From: Oscillatoria sp. FACHB-1406
GTDB taxonomy: Bacteria > Cyanobacteriota > Cyanobacteriia > Cyanobacteriales > Spirulinaceae
Reading direction: 5' to 3'
DNA: 64,000 bases
Assembly: GCF_014698145.1 (NCBI RefSeq)
Contig: NZ_JACJSM010000004.1
Coordinates: forward strand, 124,001 to 188,000
Shown: piece after piece, positions 9,347 to 17,707 of the stretch
Layout of the letters: each line of letters begins with the position of its first letter
How positions within the stretch are numbered: the stretch's first letter is position 1
The notes under the pieces: model-generated
What the model saw: only the letters and a program-made list of their open reading frames with translations
Told to the model about the DNA's origin: nothing
Database searches by the model: none
Translations under genes and position numbers: made by a program

Positions 9347-9837
9347 ATTCCCCCTTAATCATCCGTCCGACAACGCCTCAAGATGTCTCTACCCTCTTTA
9401 AACTAATTCAAGCGCTGGCAGAATACGAAAAACTGTCCCACGCCGTTACCGGCAATGCGGCTGCTTTAGGCGAACATTTGTTCGGCGATCGCCCTTATGC
9501 TGAAGCCTTAATCGCGGAGTGGGAAGGGGAAGCAGCGGGATTTGCCCTGTTTTTCCAGAACTATTCCACCTTTTTAACCCAACCGGGGATTTACCTGGAA
9601 GACTTGTTCGTGCTGCCCCAATATCGCCGTCAGGGAATTGGCAAAGCATTACTCGCTGAAGTCGCGCGATTGGCGGTGGAACGTAAGGCAGGACGATTGG
9701 AGTGGAGCGTTTTGGATTGGAACGAACCCGCGATCGCATTCTACAAACAGATGGGCGCAAAGATTCTGCTTGAATGGCAGATTTGCCGCGTAACGGGGAC
9801 TGCCCTACCCGAGTTGGCGCAGGCCGCGTTAAGCTGA
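9343..9837 (+). CDS. GNAT family N-acetyltransferase
   Basis: A 164-residue GNAT protein: IRPTTPQDVSTLF (motif C/D), EDLFVLPQYRRQGIGKALL (acetyl-CoA pyrophosphate loop R/Q-x-x-G-x-G/A near residues 90-100), then LDWNEPAIAFYKQMGA (motif B). It resembles the diamine/spermidine acetyltransferase branch (LxEYEKLSHAV), but the substrate is not certain. The chosen start is a TTG at 9343 that overlaps the preceding stop; a family-typical N-terminus supports it. The last 87 bases are repeated as a relic at 10257-10343. Confidence 0.87.
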   Translation: MNSPLIIRPTTPQDVSTLFKLIQALAEYEKLSHAVTGNAAALGEHLFGDRPYAEALIAEWEGEAAGFALFFQNYSTFLTQPGIYLEDLFVLPQYRRQGIGKALLAEVARLAVERKAGRLEWSVLDWNEPAIAFYKQMGAKILLEWQICRVTGTALPELAQAALS

Positions 9838-9864
9838 AAAAAATTTATCCAGAATCCTTCCAAA

Positions 9865-10068
9865 ATGAACACTACCGATTATCCGTTTGTTCGCGAGACA
9901 ATTGCCGACGATCGCGGAAATGTCCGCCAAGTGATTCTCGATCTCAACGACTATCTGCATTTCTTAGAATACCTTGAAGATGAGGGATTATACCGAGCCA
10001 TGCAGCAAGTCAAAGCAGAAAAGCCTTTAAGCCGAGATGCAGCCCTAGCAGAATTAGACAAAGATTAG
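9865..10068 (+). CDS. Small antitoxin-like protein
   Basis: A 67-residue acidic protein with the layout of cyanobacterial type II antitoxins: a strand-rich N-terminus (VRQVILDLNDYLHFLEYLED) followed by a charged C-terminal helix ending in SRDAALAELDKD. It starts 27 bases after the GNAT stop. The expected RelE/ParE-like toxin gene is absent: only the 305-base spacer with the GNAT relic follows. It could be an orphan antitoxin or a small regulator; this rests on appearance only. Confidence 0.6.
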   Translation: MNTTDYPFVRETIADDRGNVRQVILDLNDYLHFLEYLEDEGLYRAMQQVKAEKPLSRDAALAELDKD

Positions 10069-10373
10069 GGCGGTGTTATGCAGGCTGAATATCTACCTAA
10101 TTTCCCATAACATTAGCCACTAACGGCTACTTTTATACTAATTCTCAGAGTTCGGACAAGACATCTTGAGGCTAAAACCCTTAATATATCTAGGTTTCTT
10201 CATTTTTAATTTCTAATTTTTAATTGGTTATTACCTCGCACACGAGCAATTACTGCGCGCAAATATCCTGCTTGAATGGCAAATTTGCCGAGTGGCGGGG
10301 ACTGCCCTACCCAAGTTAGCGCGGGCCGCGTTAAGCTGAAAAATAAGCTGAAACTTAAGCATTTAAGGACAAA
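10069..10373. other. Spacer with GNAT relic
   Basis: These 305 bases hold no intact gene. The first part is AT-rich. The second (10257-10343) is the duplicated tail of a GNAT gene, described separately. The leader of the M3 peptidase follows, with an AAGGACA sequence just before its ATG. Confidence 0.6.
10257..10343 (+). pseudogene. Relic of the 3' end of a second GNAT gene
   Basis: About 87 bases match the end of the GNAT gene (9755-9841) at roughly 90%, including the stop codon. In the GNAT frame it still reads ILLEWQICRVAGTALPKLARA before stopping. Most differences are third-position or conservative, so it looks like the tail of a diverged paralogue or allele, not a recent copying error. 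Nothing upstream of 10257 matches the rest of the gene. Confidence 0.8.
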
Positions 10374-12452
10374 ATGGTCGCTACCGCAACGCCCGCCAAT
10401 CCCCTCCTCCTCGGAAAAGGGTTGCCTCCCTTCGATGAAATCGCGCCGGAACATATCGTTCCCGGTATTACCCAACTCCTCAAAGAACTCGAAACCGAAT
10501 TGGCTAACCTCGAAGCCAACGTAACTCCCACTTGGGAAGGCTTAGTCGAACCCCTGACGGAACTGTCCGAACGCCTGCGCTGGAGTTGGGGTATTATTAG
10601 TCACCTCATGGGCGTAAAAAATAGCCCCCAATTGCGGGATGCTTACGAACAAATCCAGCCCAACCTAATTCAATTTTCCAACCGCCTCAGCCAAAGTCAG
10701 CCACTCTATCGCGCCTTTAAATCTCTTCAAGCCAGCGAAACTTGGAACGGTTTGGAGTCCGCCCAAAAACGCATCATCGAAGCGGCAATTCGCGATGCCG
10801 AACTTTCGGGCGTGGGCTTGGAAGGCGAAAAACGGGAGAAATTCAATCAAAATCAATTAGAACTGGCTGAATTGGGAACTAAATTTTCTAATAACGTCCT
10901 CGATGCCACCAAAGCTTTTAAACTGAAGCTGACGGAACCGGAAGAAGTGGAGGGTTTGCCGGAGAGTTGGTTGGGTTTAGCTTCGCAAACGGCGCGGGCA
11001 GAAGGTGAAGAGGATGCTACGCCGGAAAATGGCCCTTGGGTTTTAACCCTCGATTTTCCTAGCTTTTACCCCTTCATGCAGCATGGCAAGCGCCGCGATT
11101 TACGAGAAAAGGTGTATAAGGCAAATATTAGCCGCGCTTCGACCGGAGAGTTCGATAATACGCCGCTTATTACCAGAATTTTAGAATTGCGCCGGGAACA
11201 GTCAGAATTGCTCGGATTTGGGAACTATGCCGAATTGAGTTTAGCGCGGAAAATGGCTCCGAGCGTGGCGGCGGTGGAAGATTTGTTAGGCGAGTTGCGC
11301 GATGTCAGCTACGATGCGGCGAAGCAGGATTACGAGAACTTGAAAAATTTTGCGGAAACGGACGATTTACAGCCGTGGGATGTGGCGTTTTGGGCAGAAC
11401 GGCAGCGCGAAGCTAAGTTCGCGTTTAATGCTGAGGAGTTGCGCCCTTATTTCCCTTTACCGCGCGTGTTGGAGGGGTTATTTGGTTTGGCAGAACGCAT
11501 CTTTGCGGTGGAGATATCACCGACTGATGGTACGGCTCCAGTATGGCAGAAAGACGTGCGCTATTTTGAGGTGGCGAAAGCGGGCGAACCCATCGCTTAT
11601 TTTTACCTCGATGCTTACAGCCGTCCGGGAGAGAAGCGGGGCGGCGCTTGGATGGATGATTGCCTCGGGCGCGGTAAGGTAACGGTGGAGGGCAAAACTC
11701 AGGTGCGGTTGCCGGTGGCATATTTAGTGTGCAATCAAACGCCGCCCGTCGATGATAAGCCAAGTTTAATGACGTTTGAGGAAGTGACGACGCTCTTTCA
11801 CGAATTCGGCCACGGATTGCAGCATATGCTGACGACGGTGGATTATCCCGGCGCGGCGGGGATTAATAATGTGGAGTGGGATGCGGTGGAGTTGGCGAGC
11901 CAGTTTATGGAGAATTGGTGCTACGATCGCGCTACCCTTTTCGGCATGGCGAAACACTACGAAACCGGCGAACCCCTACCGGAGGAGTATTACCAAAAAT
12001 TGCTCGCCGCGCGCAACTATATGAGCGGTTCGGGGATGTTACGCCAGATTCATTTTAGCTTGGTCGATCTCGAACTGCATCACCGCTATCAACCCGGAGG
12101 TGCAGAAACGCCAAAGGATGTGCGCGATCGCCTTGCTAAAACGACAACCATTTTGCCCCCCCTTCCTGAAGATGCCTTTTTGTGTTCTTTCGGACATATC
12201 TTTGCAGGCGGTTACGCGGCAGGTTACTACAGTTATAAGTGGGCGGAAGTCCTCAGCGCCGATGCGTTTGCTGCGTTTGAGGAAGTAGGATTGGAAAATG
12301 AAAAAGCTGTCGTCGAGACGGGAAACCGCTTCCGCGATACCGTGCTAGCATTAGGCGGTTCTCAGCCGCCGATGGCTGTTTTTAAAGCTTTTCGAGGGCG
12401 GGAACCGAAAACCGAAGCCCTGTTGCGCCATAGCGGTTTACTGGCGAGTTAA
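10374..12452 (+). CDS. prlC: M3 family metallopeptidase, oligopeptidase A type
   Basis: A 692-residue protein with the M3 zinc site TLFHEFGHGLQHML (His476, Glu477, His480), a downstream Glu region (WDAVELASQFMENW) and the substrate-binding GHIFAGGYAAGYYSY near the C-terminus. Length and domain order fit oligopeptidase A (PrlC/OpdA), a cytoplasmic zinc endopeptidase that breaks down short peptides, including cleaved signal peptides. There is no signal peptide. The ATG at 10374 follows an AAGGACA ribosome-binding-like sequence. Confidence 0.93.
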   Translation: MVATATPANPLLLGKGLPPFDEIAPEHIVPGITQLLKELETELANLEANVTPTWEGLVEPLTELSERLRWSWGIISHLMGVKNSPQLRDAYEQIQPNLIQFSNRLSQSQPLYRAFKSLQASETWNGLESAQKRIIEAAIRDAELSGVGLEGEKREKFNQNQLELAELGTKFSNNVLDATKAFKLKLTEPEEVEGLPESWLGLASQTARAEGEEDATPENGPWVLTLDFPSFYPFMQHGKRRDLREKVYKANISRASTGEFDNTPLITRILELRREQSELLGFGNYAELSLARKMAPSVAAVEDLLGELRDVSYDAAKQDYENLKNFAETDDLQPWDVAFWAERQREAKFAFNAEELRPYFPLPRVLEGLFGLAERIFAVEISPTDGTAPVWQKDVRYFEVAKAGEPIAYFYLDAYSRPGEKRGGAWMDDCLGRGKVTVEGKTQVRLPVAYLVCNQTPPVDDKPSLMTFEEVTTLFHEFGHGLQHMLTTVDYPGAAGINNVEWDAVELASQFMENWCYDRATLFGMAKHYETGEPLPEEYYQKLLAARNYMSGSGMLRQIHFSLVDLELHHRYQPGGAETPKDVRDRLAKTTTILPPLPEDAFLCSFGHIFAGGYAAGYYSYKWAEVLSADAFAAFEEVGLENEKAVVETGNRFRDTVLALGGSQPPMAVFKAFRGREPKTEALLRHSGLLAS

Positions 12453-12538
12453 GCGATTTGGCTTTAAACTCAAGAGTGACGATCGCGATTTTGACGGAAT
12501 CGGGCGAAATTTGAAAATACTTCAGGAGAAAGCATTAA

Positions 12539-12661
12539 ATGGATATCAAACTGGTACTTGCAGTTTTAACGGGTGTCTTTATTGTGGCGACTCTGTTTTT
12601 TGGAACTAAAAACGGATTCTACGACTCGGATAATTATCATGGTAACGGTTCGGCTCACTAG
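12539..12661 (+). CDS. 40-residue single-span membrane protein, NdhP-like
   Basis: An ATG at 12539 preceded by AGGAGAAAGC opens a 40-codon frame ending at TAG 12661. It encodes one hydrophobic segment (LVLAVLTGVFIVATLFFG) and a hydrophilic tail NGFYDSDNYHGNGSAH. The size, single span and tail resemble the small subunit NdhP of cyanobacterial NDH-1 complexes, from memory of the family and not from a search. A thylakoid membrane location would follow. The ribosome-binding site and clean architecture make it likely to be a real gene; the NdhP name is tentative. Confidence 0.6.
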   Translation: MDIKLVLAVLTGVFIVATLFFGTKNGFYDSDNYHGNGSAH

Positions 12662-12678
12662 CGAATAATGCGAGGCGC

Positions 12679-14316
12679 ATGAGTCCAGCGCGTTCTGAAT
12701 CGGTTAGCGATCGCGATCGACTTTCCTGTTTCCCTTATGGCGTGGGACACAGTACGGAAGGCGTTTGTTTGTCAATTCGCCTGGGGCCGCATCGCATTTT
12801 ACTCGATTGCGGTCTTCAGGATCTTTCTTCTTTAACGCGCGATCGCCAGCCGCCCGCCGATTGGGTATTTTGTACGAATGCCCGCCGCGATCGCGCCCGA
12901 GGCTTGCTGGAACTCCACGAAACCTATCCCCAACTTCCCATTTACGGCAGCGAAGTGACAGCAAAGCTGTTGCCCCTCAATTGGCTCGAACGCCCGTTGG
13001 ATGAAATTCCTAGGTTTTGTCAAGGGATACCTTGGCGATCGTTACAAGAATTATCAAAGGGTCTGACAATCGAGCTATTTCCCGCCGGAAACCTACCGGG
13101 ATCGGCAGCAATTCTCCTGAGTTACGCCGCACCGGAACGGACGTATAAAGTGCTGTATACCGGCGATTTTTTCCTGTCGAATTCGCGTTTAGTGGAGGGA
13201 TTATCGGTTGAAAGTTTGCGCGGTTCGAGTCCCGATATTTTGATAATTGAAGGGACTTACGGGACAGCGAGACATCCGCGCCGCCGTCAGCAGGAAAAGC
13301 AATTAATCGAAAAAATCGATCGCGCTTTAGCAGAAAACCGTTCCGTTTTGCTTCCTGTTCCCCCTTTAGGATTGGGGCAAGAAATTTTGATGTTACTGCG
13401 ATCGCACCATCAGTTTACCGGCCGCGATGTCGATATTTGGGTCGATGGCGAAGTAGCGATTGCTTGCGATTTTTACCTCGAACTACTACCGCAACTCCCC
13501 ACCTCCGTCCAGAACTTTGCCAAACATCAAGCCCTCTTTTGGGACGAACAAATTCTGCCACATCTGCGCCGCTTATCGGGAAACTTCGAGAAAATTCCTC
13601 GCTATCCCTGTATTGCGATCGTCGATGATACCCTAGACTTTAGAACCGAGCGCTTACCCGATAGCGAACTCTGGACAATTTTATGGCCGGAACCCCTCAG
13701 TTCGGAACGCCGCGACGAACTCGAACAGCAACTTTTAGAATGGCCTAATTATCAGCTAGATAGCTACTTACTCTCCGAACACAGCGATGGGCGCAACACC
13801 ACGCAATTAATTCATAATATTCGTCCCCAGCACGTCATTTTTGTTCGCGGTTCCGCCCTCAATCTCGCCGACTTAACCAGTCTCGAAGAACTACAAAATC
13901 GCTACCAACTGCACTCCCCCCCCGCCGGAACCCTCGTCGAACTGCCCGTCGGCGATACTTTTATTCAGCCCGCCCCCCCGACTGAAACCAACTATGAAGG
14001 GGAATTGAACGAACTCGAGACCAGCGTTAATATTATCCTGCCCAACGCGATCGCGATCGATCCCCACTGGAAAAACTTTGCTGAAACCGGAATTGTTGAA
14101 GCCCGCTGGCAAGGCGAAGAATTAGTTTTGCGCGGACTTTCGCAACGAGAATTGCTCGGAAACAGCCAACAAACGCGGCCGCAAATCGACCTCGACTGTT
14201 GCGGAACTTGCCTCCACCAACGCAGTCAGCGCTGTTACAATCCTGCCTCGCCCCTCTATAGTTTTAAAGTCACGCCCGATGGTTATTGCCCCGCGTTTGA
14301 AATGAATAATGAATGA
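12679..14316 (+). CDS. Beta-CASP/metallo-beta-lactamase-like protein lacking metal ligands
   Basis: A 545-residue protein with the order of a beta-CASP nuclease: an MBL N-terminus (GVGHSTEGVCLSIRLG, ILLDCG), a central IIEGTYG motif (compare ESTYG), and a late SEHSDGRNT motif (compare SAHAD). The zinc-binding HxHxDH is replaced by NARRDR (near residue 74), the second ligand site reads AGNLPGSA where GHxxGSA is expected, and the final His position reads FVRG. Only TGDF keeps its Asp. The C-terminus is Cys-rich (CCGTC, then C and C), possibly a small metal site. It therefore looks like a pseudoenzyme with an RNA-binding or scaffold role, which is inference. Confidence 0.75.
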   Translation: MSPARSESVSDRDRLSCFPYGVGHSTEGVCLSIRLGPHRILLDCGLQDLSSLTRDRQPPADWVFCTNARRDRARGLLELHETYPQLPIYGSEVTAKLLPLNWLERPLDEIPRFCQGIPWRSLQELSKGLTIELFPAGNLPGSAAILLSYAAPERTYKVLYTGDFFLSNSRLVEGLSVESLRGSSPDILIIEGTYGTARHPRRRQQEKQLIEKIDRALAENRSVLLPVPPLGLGQEILMLLRSHHQFTGRDVDIWVDGEVAIACDFYLELLPQLPTSVQNFAKHQALFWDEQILPHLRRLSGNFEKIPRYPCIAIVDDTLDFRTERLPDSELWTILWPEPLSSERRDELEQQLLEWPNYQLDSYLLSEHSDGRNTTQLIHNIRPQHVIFVRGSALNLADLTSLEELQNRYQLHSPPAGTLVELPVGDTFIQPAPPTETNYEGELNELETSVNIILPNAIAIDPHWKNFAETGIVEARWQGEELVLRGLSQRELLGNSQQTRPQIDLDCCGTCLHQRSQRCYNPASPLYSFKVTPDGYCPAFEMNNE

Positions 14317-14324
14317 TAAGTTAT

Positions 14325-14366
14325 GAATTACGAATTACGAATTACGAATTACGAATTACGAATTAT
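14325..14366. repeat. Tandem heptamer repeat (GAATTAC)x5 plus GAATTAT
   Basis: Five exact GAATTAC units and one variant fill the gap between two genes. GAATTAC is the reverse complement of the GTAATTC unit at 4008-4042 and 52101-52121. Confidence 0.9.
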
Positions 14367-14373
14367 CTAAGTT

Positions 14374-14826
14374 ATGAATCATTTTTTTAAATTTGAAACC
14401 GACTTTGTAGAATCTTTGCGCTGCATTCCCATGCAAGTTCGACTCAAACTCGATACCTGCGGCGTTAAGCTCAAACTCGCCCATTGGAATCAACTCAGCA
14501 CCGAAGAACGACAAAGCTTAGTTGAAAAACCATGCACGACTGAAGCTGAAAGTAAAGCCTATCGAGAGGACTTGCAACAATTAGTTATCGAGCATACCGG
14601 ACAACCTGCCGGAGAACTCGCGATCGATCCCCATCCGCCTTGGTTAGATACTGCAACAATTCCCGAAGAAGTGCAACTGAAAGCCGCAGAATTTGGCAAA
14701 CAATTAACCCTTCAAGACTGGAATAATTTAACGCCAGAGCAACGATTTGCACTAATTAAACTCAGTCGCCCCAGTCATGAAAATAAAAACTTTTTACCCG
14801 CGCTGCAAGAGTTTAAATTGTTATAG
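14374..14826 (+). CDS. Nitrate reductase associated protein
   Basis: A 150-residue soluble protein beginning FKFETDFVESLRCIPMQVR, the signature of the cyanobacterial nitrate-reductase-associated family, whose genes often sit near narB. Its molecular role is not established; a function in NarB maturation or regulation is usually assumed. Here the gene is about 30 kb from the nirA-nrt-narB operon, right after a heptamer repeat. The ATG at 14374 is followed at once by the conserved motif, so the start is secure. Confidence 0.82.
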   Translation: MNHFFKFETDFVESLRCIPMQVRLKLDTCGVKLKLAHWNQLSTEERQSLVEKPCTTEAESKAYREDLQQLVIEHTGQPAGELAIDPHPPWLDTATIPEEVQLKAAEFGKQLTLQDWNNLTPEQRFALIKLSRPSHENKNFLPALQEFKLL

Positions 14827-15052
14827 ATTGGAAAGATAATTAGTAGGGTGGGCATTGCCCACCAGATAATTAGTAGTGTAAGCATTGCCGCTTCTGGCTT
14901 AACATATAAAAAAATATTTTATACCAGATTAATGTGAAGCTGTATAGAATGAAATGTAGGGTGTGTTAGCGAAGCGTAACCCACCGTTATCCTGAGAATT
15001 TAGGAAAGTTGATTTTAGGCAACGCAATCTTAAATTGGTATTATCCATTGAC

Positions 15053-15248
15053 CATTGGTGTCAACTTAAGCTTAGCCCCTCGCTCACTTAGCCCGCCTTG
15101 GGTTCAAACCCAAGGCTAATAGCTCAAGTCCTCATTTATAGGACTGGGAAATTCAGATGTATCCAACCCGTTTCAACGGGTTTCAGCTATTAGCCAAGAA
15201 CTTAAGTTCTTGGCGGGCTAAGTGTTTCACCTTAAGTTGATGCTAATG
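15053..15248. mobile_element. MITE-like element with nested inverted repeats
   Basis: The outer arms TCAACTTAAG (15061-15070) and CTTAAGTTGA (15231-15240) are exact reverse complements, and the match continues imperfectly outward. Inside, CACTTAGCCCGCC (15085-15097) pairs with 15212-15224, GGCTAATAGCT (15114-15124) pairs with 15185-15195, and there are palindromes at 15097-15114 and 15194-15213. The element has no coding capacity and would fold into a long branched hairpin. Transposition is inferred from the form only; no target-site duplication was confirmed. Confidence 0.6.
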
Positions 15249-15283
15249 TCCATTGACAATGCCCACCACAACCAATTTCAACA

Positions 15284-15311
15284 GTAGGGACGTTAAATTT
15301 AACGTCCCTAC
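15284..15311. repeat. Perfect 28-base palindrome
   Basis: GTAGGGACGTTAAA is followed directly by its reverse complement. It belongs to the GTAGNG...CNCTAC family of spacer palindromes seen elsewhere in this window. Confidence 0.9.
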
Positions 15312-15362
15312 CGATTGACAAGCAACGTCCACCCTACGCCTCAAATCTTTCCGACAAACATC

Positions 15363-16745
15363 CTACAAACAAGCCTCAATCGCTTTACGGTAATCGCTCT
15401 TTTGCTTCACGCCCTTAAACTCGTTTAATAACTCCTGTTCCTTAAACAACTGTACCGTCGGCGTACCCATGACTTGTGCGTTTTGAGCGATCTCCGGTTC
15501 CGCATCGATATCGATTTCAACGAAGTGAATTTTACCGTCGAATTCCTCAACAACTTTACTCAAAATTGGCTTCAAAGTGTGGCAGGGGCCGCAATTAGGA
15601 GAGACGTATTTAACTAGGATGGCGCGATCGCTTTCATGGAATAATTTACGCAGCGCATACCCCCCGATATGGCGCGTCTCGGCAATATCAAAAGTCGCCT
15701 CCGTATCCGCAACTGCCTTCTCCTCCTCCACGGGTTTCGCAACTTCCGACTCCGGACTTTGGTGAAACTCTTGAATTAACCCCTTTTCCGCCAGCCAACG
15801 TTCTGCCAATAGCGCCGCCATACAGCCCGTTCCCGCCGCCGTAATCGCTTGGCGGTACTCACGATCCTGGACATCGCCCGCCGCAAATACGCCCTCTACG
15901 TTCGTCGCTACCGAGTCCGATTCGGTTACGATGTACCCTACCTCATCCAGTTCCAACTGCCCCTTAAATAAGCCCGTATTTGGCGTATGGCCGATCGCGT
16001 AAAATAACCCTCGTACCGCTAAATCGCTTTCCTCGCCCGTTTGGGTATCCTTCAACCTCACCCCCGTCATCCTGCCATTTTCGCCAAAAACATCCACCGG
16101 CTGAGCATTCCAATGCACCGTAATCTTAGGATTATTCAGCACGCGATCTTGCATCGTTTTACTCGCCCGCATTTTCTCGCCGCGAACCAACAGATGGACG
16201 CGCGAACCGTACTTCGTTAAATATGCCGCCTCCTCCGCCGCCGAATCGCCGCCGCCGACAACCGCCAGTTCCTCACCCTTAAAAATCGGCGTTGCGCCGT
16301 CGCAAATTGCACAAGCCGAAATCCCGTTACTCCAATATTTGGCTTCCGAGGGGAGGTTTAACCGCTTGGCAGTTGCGCCGGTTGCGATGATAATACTATT
16401 GGCACGAATTTCGCGATCGCGCGACTTTACCACGAAAGGACGCTGACCGATATCCACCTCCGTCACATCCTCCGTATAACACTCCGTCCCCCACCGTACC
16501 GCCTGTGCTTTCATCCTATCCATCAACTGCGGCCCGGTAATCCCTTCCGGAAACCCCGGAAAATTCTCCACCTCCGTCGTCGTCATCAACTGCCCGCCCG
16601 GAAGCCCCCCCGCCTGAAACCCTTCAAACATAACGGGTTTGAGGTTCGCCCTCGCCGCGTAAATCGCCGCCGTGTAGCCTGCGGGGCCGGAACCAATAAT
16701 GACCAAGTTTTCGATGGTAGGAGAGTTCATGTTATCCAAACTCAT
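15363..16745 (-). CDS. NADPH-thioredoxin reductase with C-terminal thioredoxin domain (NTRC)
   Basis: A 460-residue fusion. Residues about 10-315 are a thioredoxin reductase: FAD-binding [14 protein letters not shown], redox CAICDG near residue 144, NADPH-binding [10 protein letters not shown], and C-terminal FAD motif GVFAAGDV. A linker of about 40 residues leads to a thioredoxin domain with active site CGPC near residue 388. NTRC uses NADPH to reduce 2-Cys peroxiredoxins and other targets, linking photosynthetic redox state to antioxidant defence; it is found in cyanobacteria and plastids. The ATG at 16745 is used; a second Met six codons in is also possible. The Trx site is preceded by SPN instead of the usual W. 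Confidence 0.93.
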   Translation of the reverse strand: MSLDNMNSPTIENLVIIGSGPAGYTAAIYAARANLKPVMFEGFQAGGLPGGQLMTTTEVENFPGFPEGITGPQLMDRMKAQAVRWGTECYTEDVTEVDIGQRPFVVKSRDREIRANSIIIATGATAKRLNLPSEAKYWSNGISACAICDGATPIFKGEELAVVGGGDSAAEEAAYLTKYGSRVHLLVRGEKMRASKTMQDRVLNNPKITVHWNAQPVDVFGENGRMTGVRLKDTQTGEESDLAVRGLFYAIGHTPNTGLFKGQLELDEVGYIVTESDSVATNVEGVFAAGDVQDREYRQAITAAGTGCMAALLAERWLAEKGLIQEFHQSPESEVAKPVEEEKAVADTEATFDIAETRHIGGYALRKLFHESDRAILVKYVSPNCGPCHTLKPILSKVVEEFDGKIHFVEIDIDAEPEIAQNAQVMGTPTVQLFKEQELLNEFKGVKQKSDYRKAIEACL

Positions 16746-16961
16746 AACGACTATGATTTAATGATTGTAGCGTACTGGGGGTGGGGAGAGGAGGGGACGC
16801 GCGATCGTAGCATCCCTTAAAAAGCACTTCTCGTCTGCCTTCCTGACAAGCTTGAAAAAAAATTTTTCAACCCGTGATATGAAACAGTAGAAGTCTGGGT
16901 AAGTTACGCTCACAAGTAAAAACGCCCCGTACTTTATTCATCGAAACTAAGGAAAAAACAG

Positions 16962-17552
16962 ATGAAACGCGATTTTCAAGCTAAATTCCTCCGTCATCTC
17001 AGCGATAAGAAAAAAGCTGAGGAAGGCTTTACCCTAATTGAACTTTTAGTTGTTATTATCATTATTGGTATTCTCGCTGCTATTGCCCTGCCCTCACTCC
17101 TCGGTCAAGTTAATAAAGGTCGGCAAGCAGAAGCCAGAAATAACACAGGTTCTGGTAATCGCGCCCAGCAAGCTTTCTTCCTAGAAAACCAAAAATTTGC
17201 TACAAACATGGAGGAACTTGGAGCCGGTCTCAGAACCCAGACCAAAAACTACCGGTACAGCATTAATACCACACAAGCTAATGGACTAGGGTCAGCTAAC
17301 TTTGTAGCTAGACCAATTAAACCAGATAACGCACCAAACAATACTTTGAAAGCTTACGTTGGAATAGTAGGAACTATCGTAGGAGATGCGCAAATTGCTG
17401 AAAATTTAACCGTCGGTCTCGTGTGCGAAGCTAAAAAACCATTTAGCGTTGTCACTATTGATGAAAATTTCAAGAAGGATCTGCAAGCGGCAACGGGTAC
17501 TGAAGATGCTTGTGTTAAATCTATTGACGATAAGTGGAAAGATTTAAGTTAA
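16962..17552 (+). CDS. pilA: Type IV major pilin-like protein
   Basis: A 196-residue prepilin. A 22-residue basic leader ends in Gly22, followed by FTLIELLVVIIIIGILAAIA, so prepilin peptidase should cut before Phe23 and the +5 Glu27 is present. The rest is a PilA-type globular domain with two Cys residues far apart in its second half (VCEAKKP and DACVKS) that may form the C-terminal disulfide loop. It would polymerise into type IV pili for motility, adhesion or DNA uptake. An AAGGAAAAAACAG sequence precedes the ATG, and a terminator-like hairpin follows. Confidence 0.9.
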   Translation: MKRDFQAKFLRHLSDKKKAEEGFTLIELLVVIIIIGILAAIALPSLLGQVNKGRQAEARNNTGSGNRAQQAFFLENQKFATNMEELGAGLRTQTKNYRYSINTTQANGLGSANFVARPIKPDNAPNNTLKAYVGIVGTIVGDAQIAENLTVGLVCEAKKPFSVVTIDENFKKDLQAATGTEDACVKSIDDKWKDLS

Positions 17553-17585
17553 GTCTTTTCTATATAAATAGAACTCAGATATATT

Positions 17586-17622
17586 CAACGGGTAACGATT
17601 AATGTTACTCGTTGATTTTTTT
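17586..17622 (+). terminator. Rho-independent-type terminator after pilA
   Basis: CAACGGGTAAC and GTTACTCGTTG form an 11-bp stem with one mismatch around GATTAAT, followed by a run of T. It lies 34 bases after the pilin stop and would separate pilA from the next gene. Confidence 0.75.
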
Positions 17623-17707
17623 AATGTTTTACATTCAAGTTAGGAGTAAGTTAGACTAAAAATCCATCCAGTTGGAACGGCTATTACACATCTGTTATAT
17701 TTTTTCC

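Larger units (their letters stand above)
14827..15362. other. Repeat-rich intergenic region
   Basis: These 536 bases contain no gene. They carry a GGTGGGC/GCCCACC palindrome (14847-14863), a GGTGTGTT...AACCCACC hairpin (14959-14984), a nested inverted-repeat element (15053-15248) and a perfect 28-base palindrome (15284-15311). Confidence 0.8.

Noticed and set aside
13891-14112. Minus-strand frame inside the beta-CASP-like gene
   Set aside because: A shadow frame; the sense gene has clear domain motifs.
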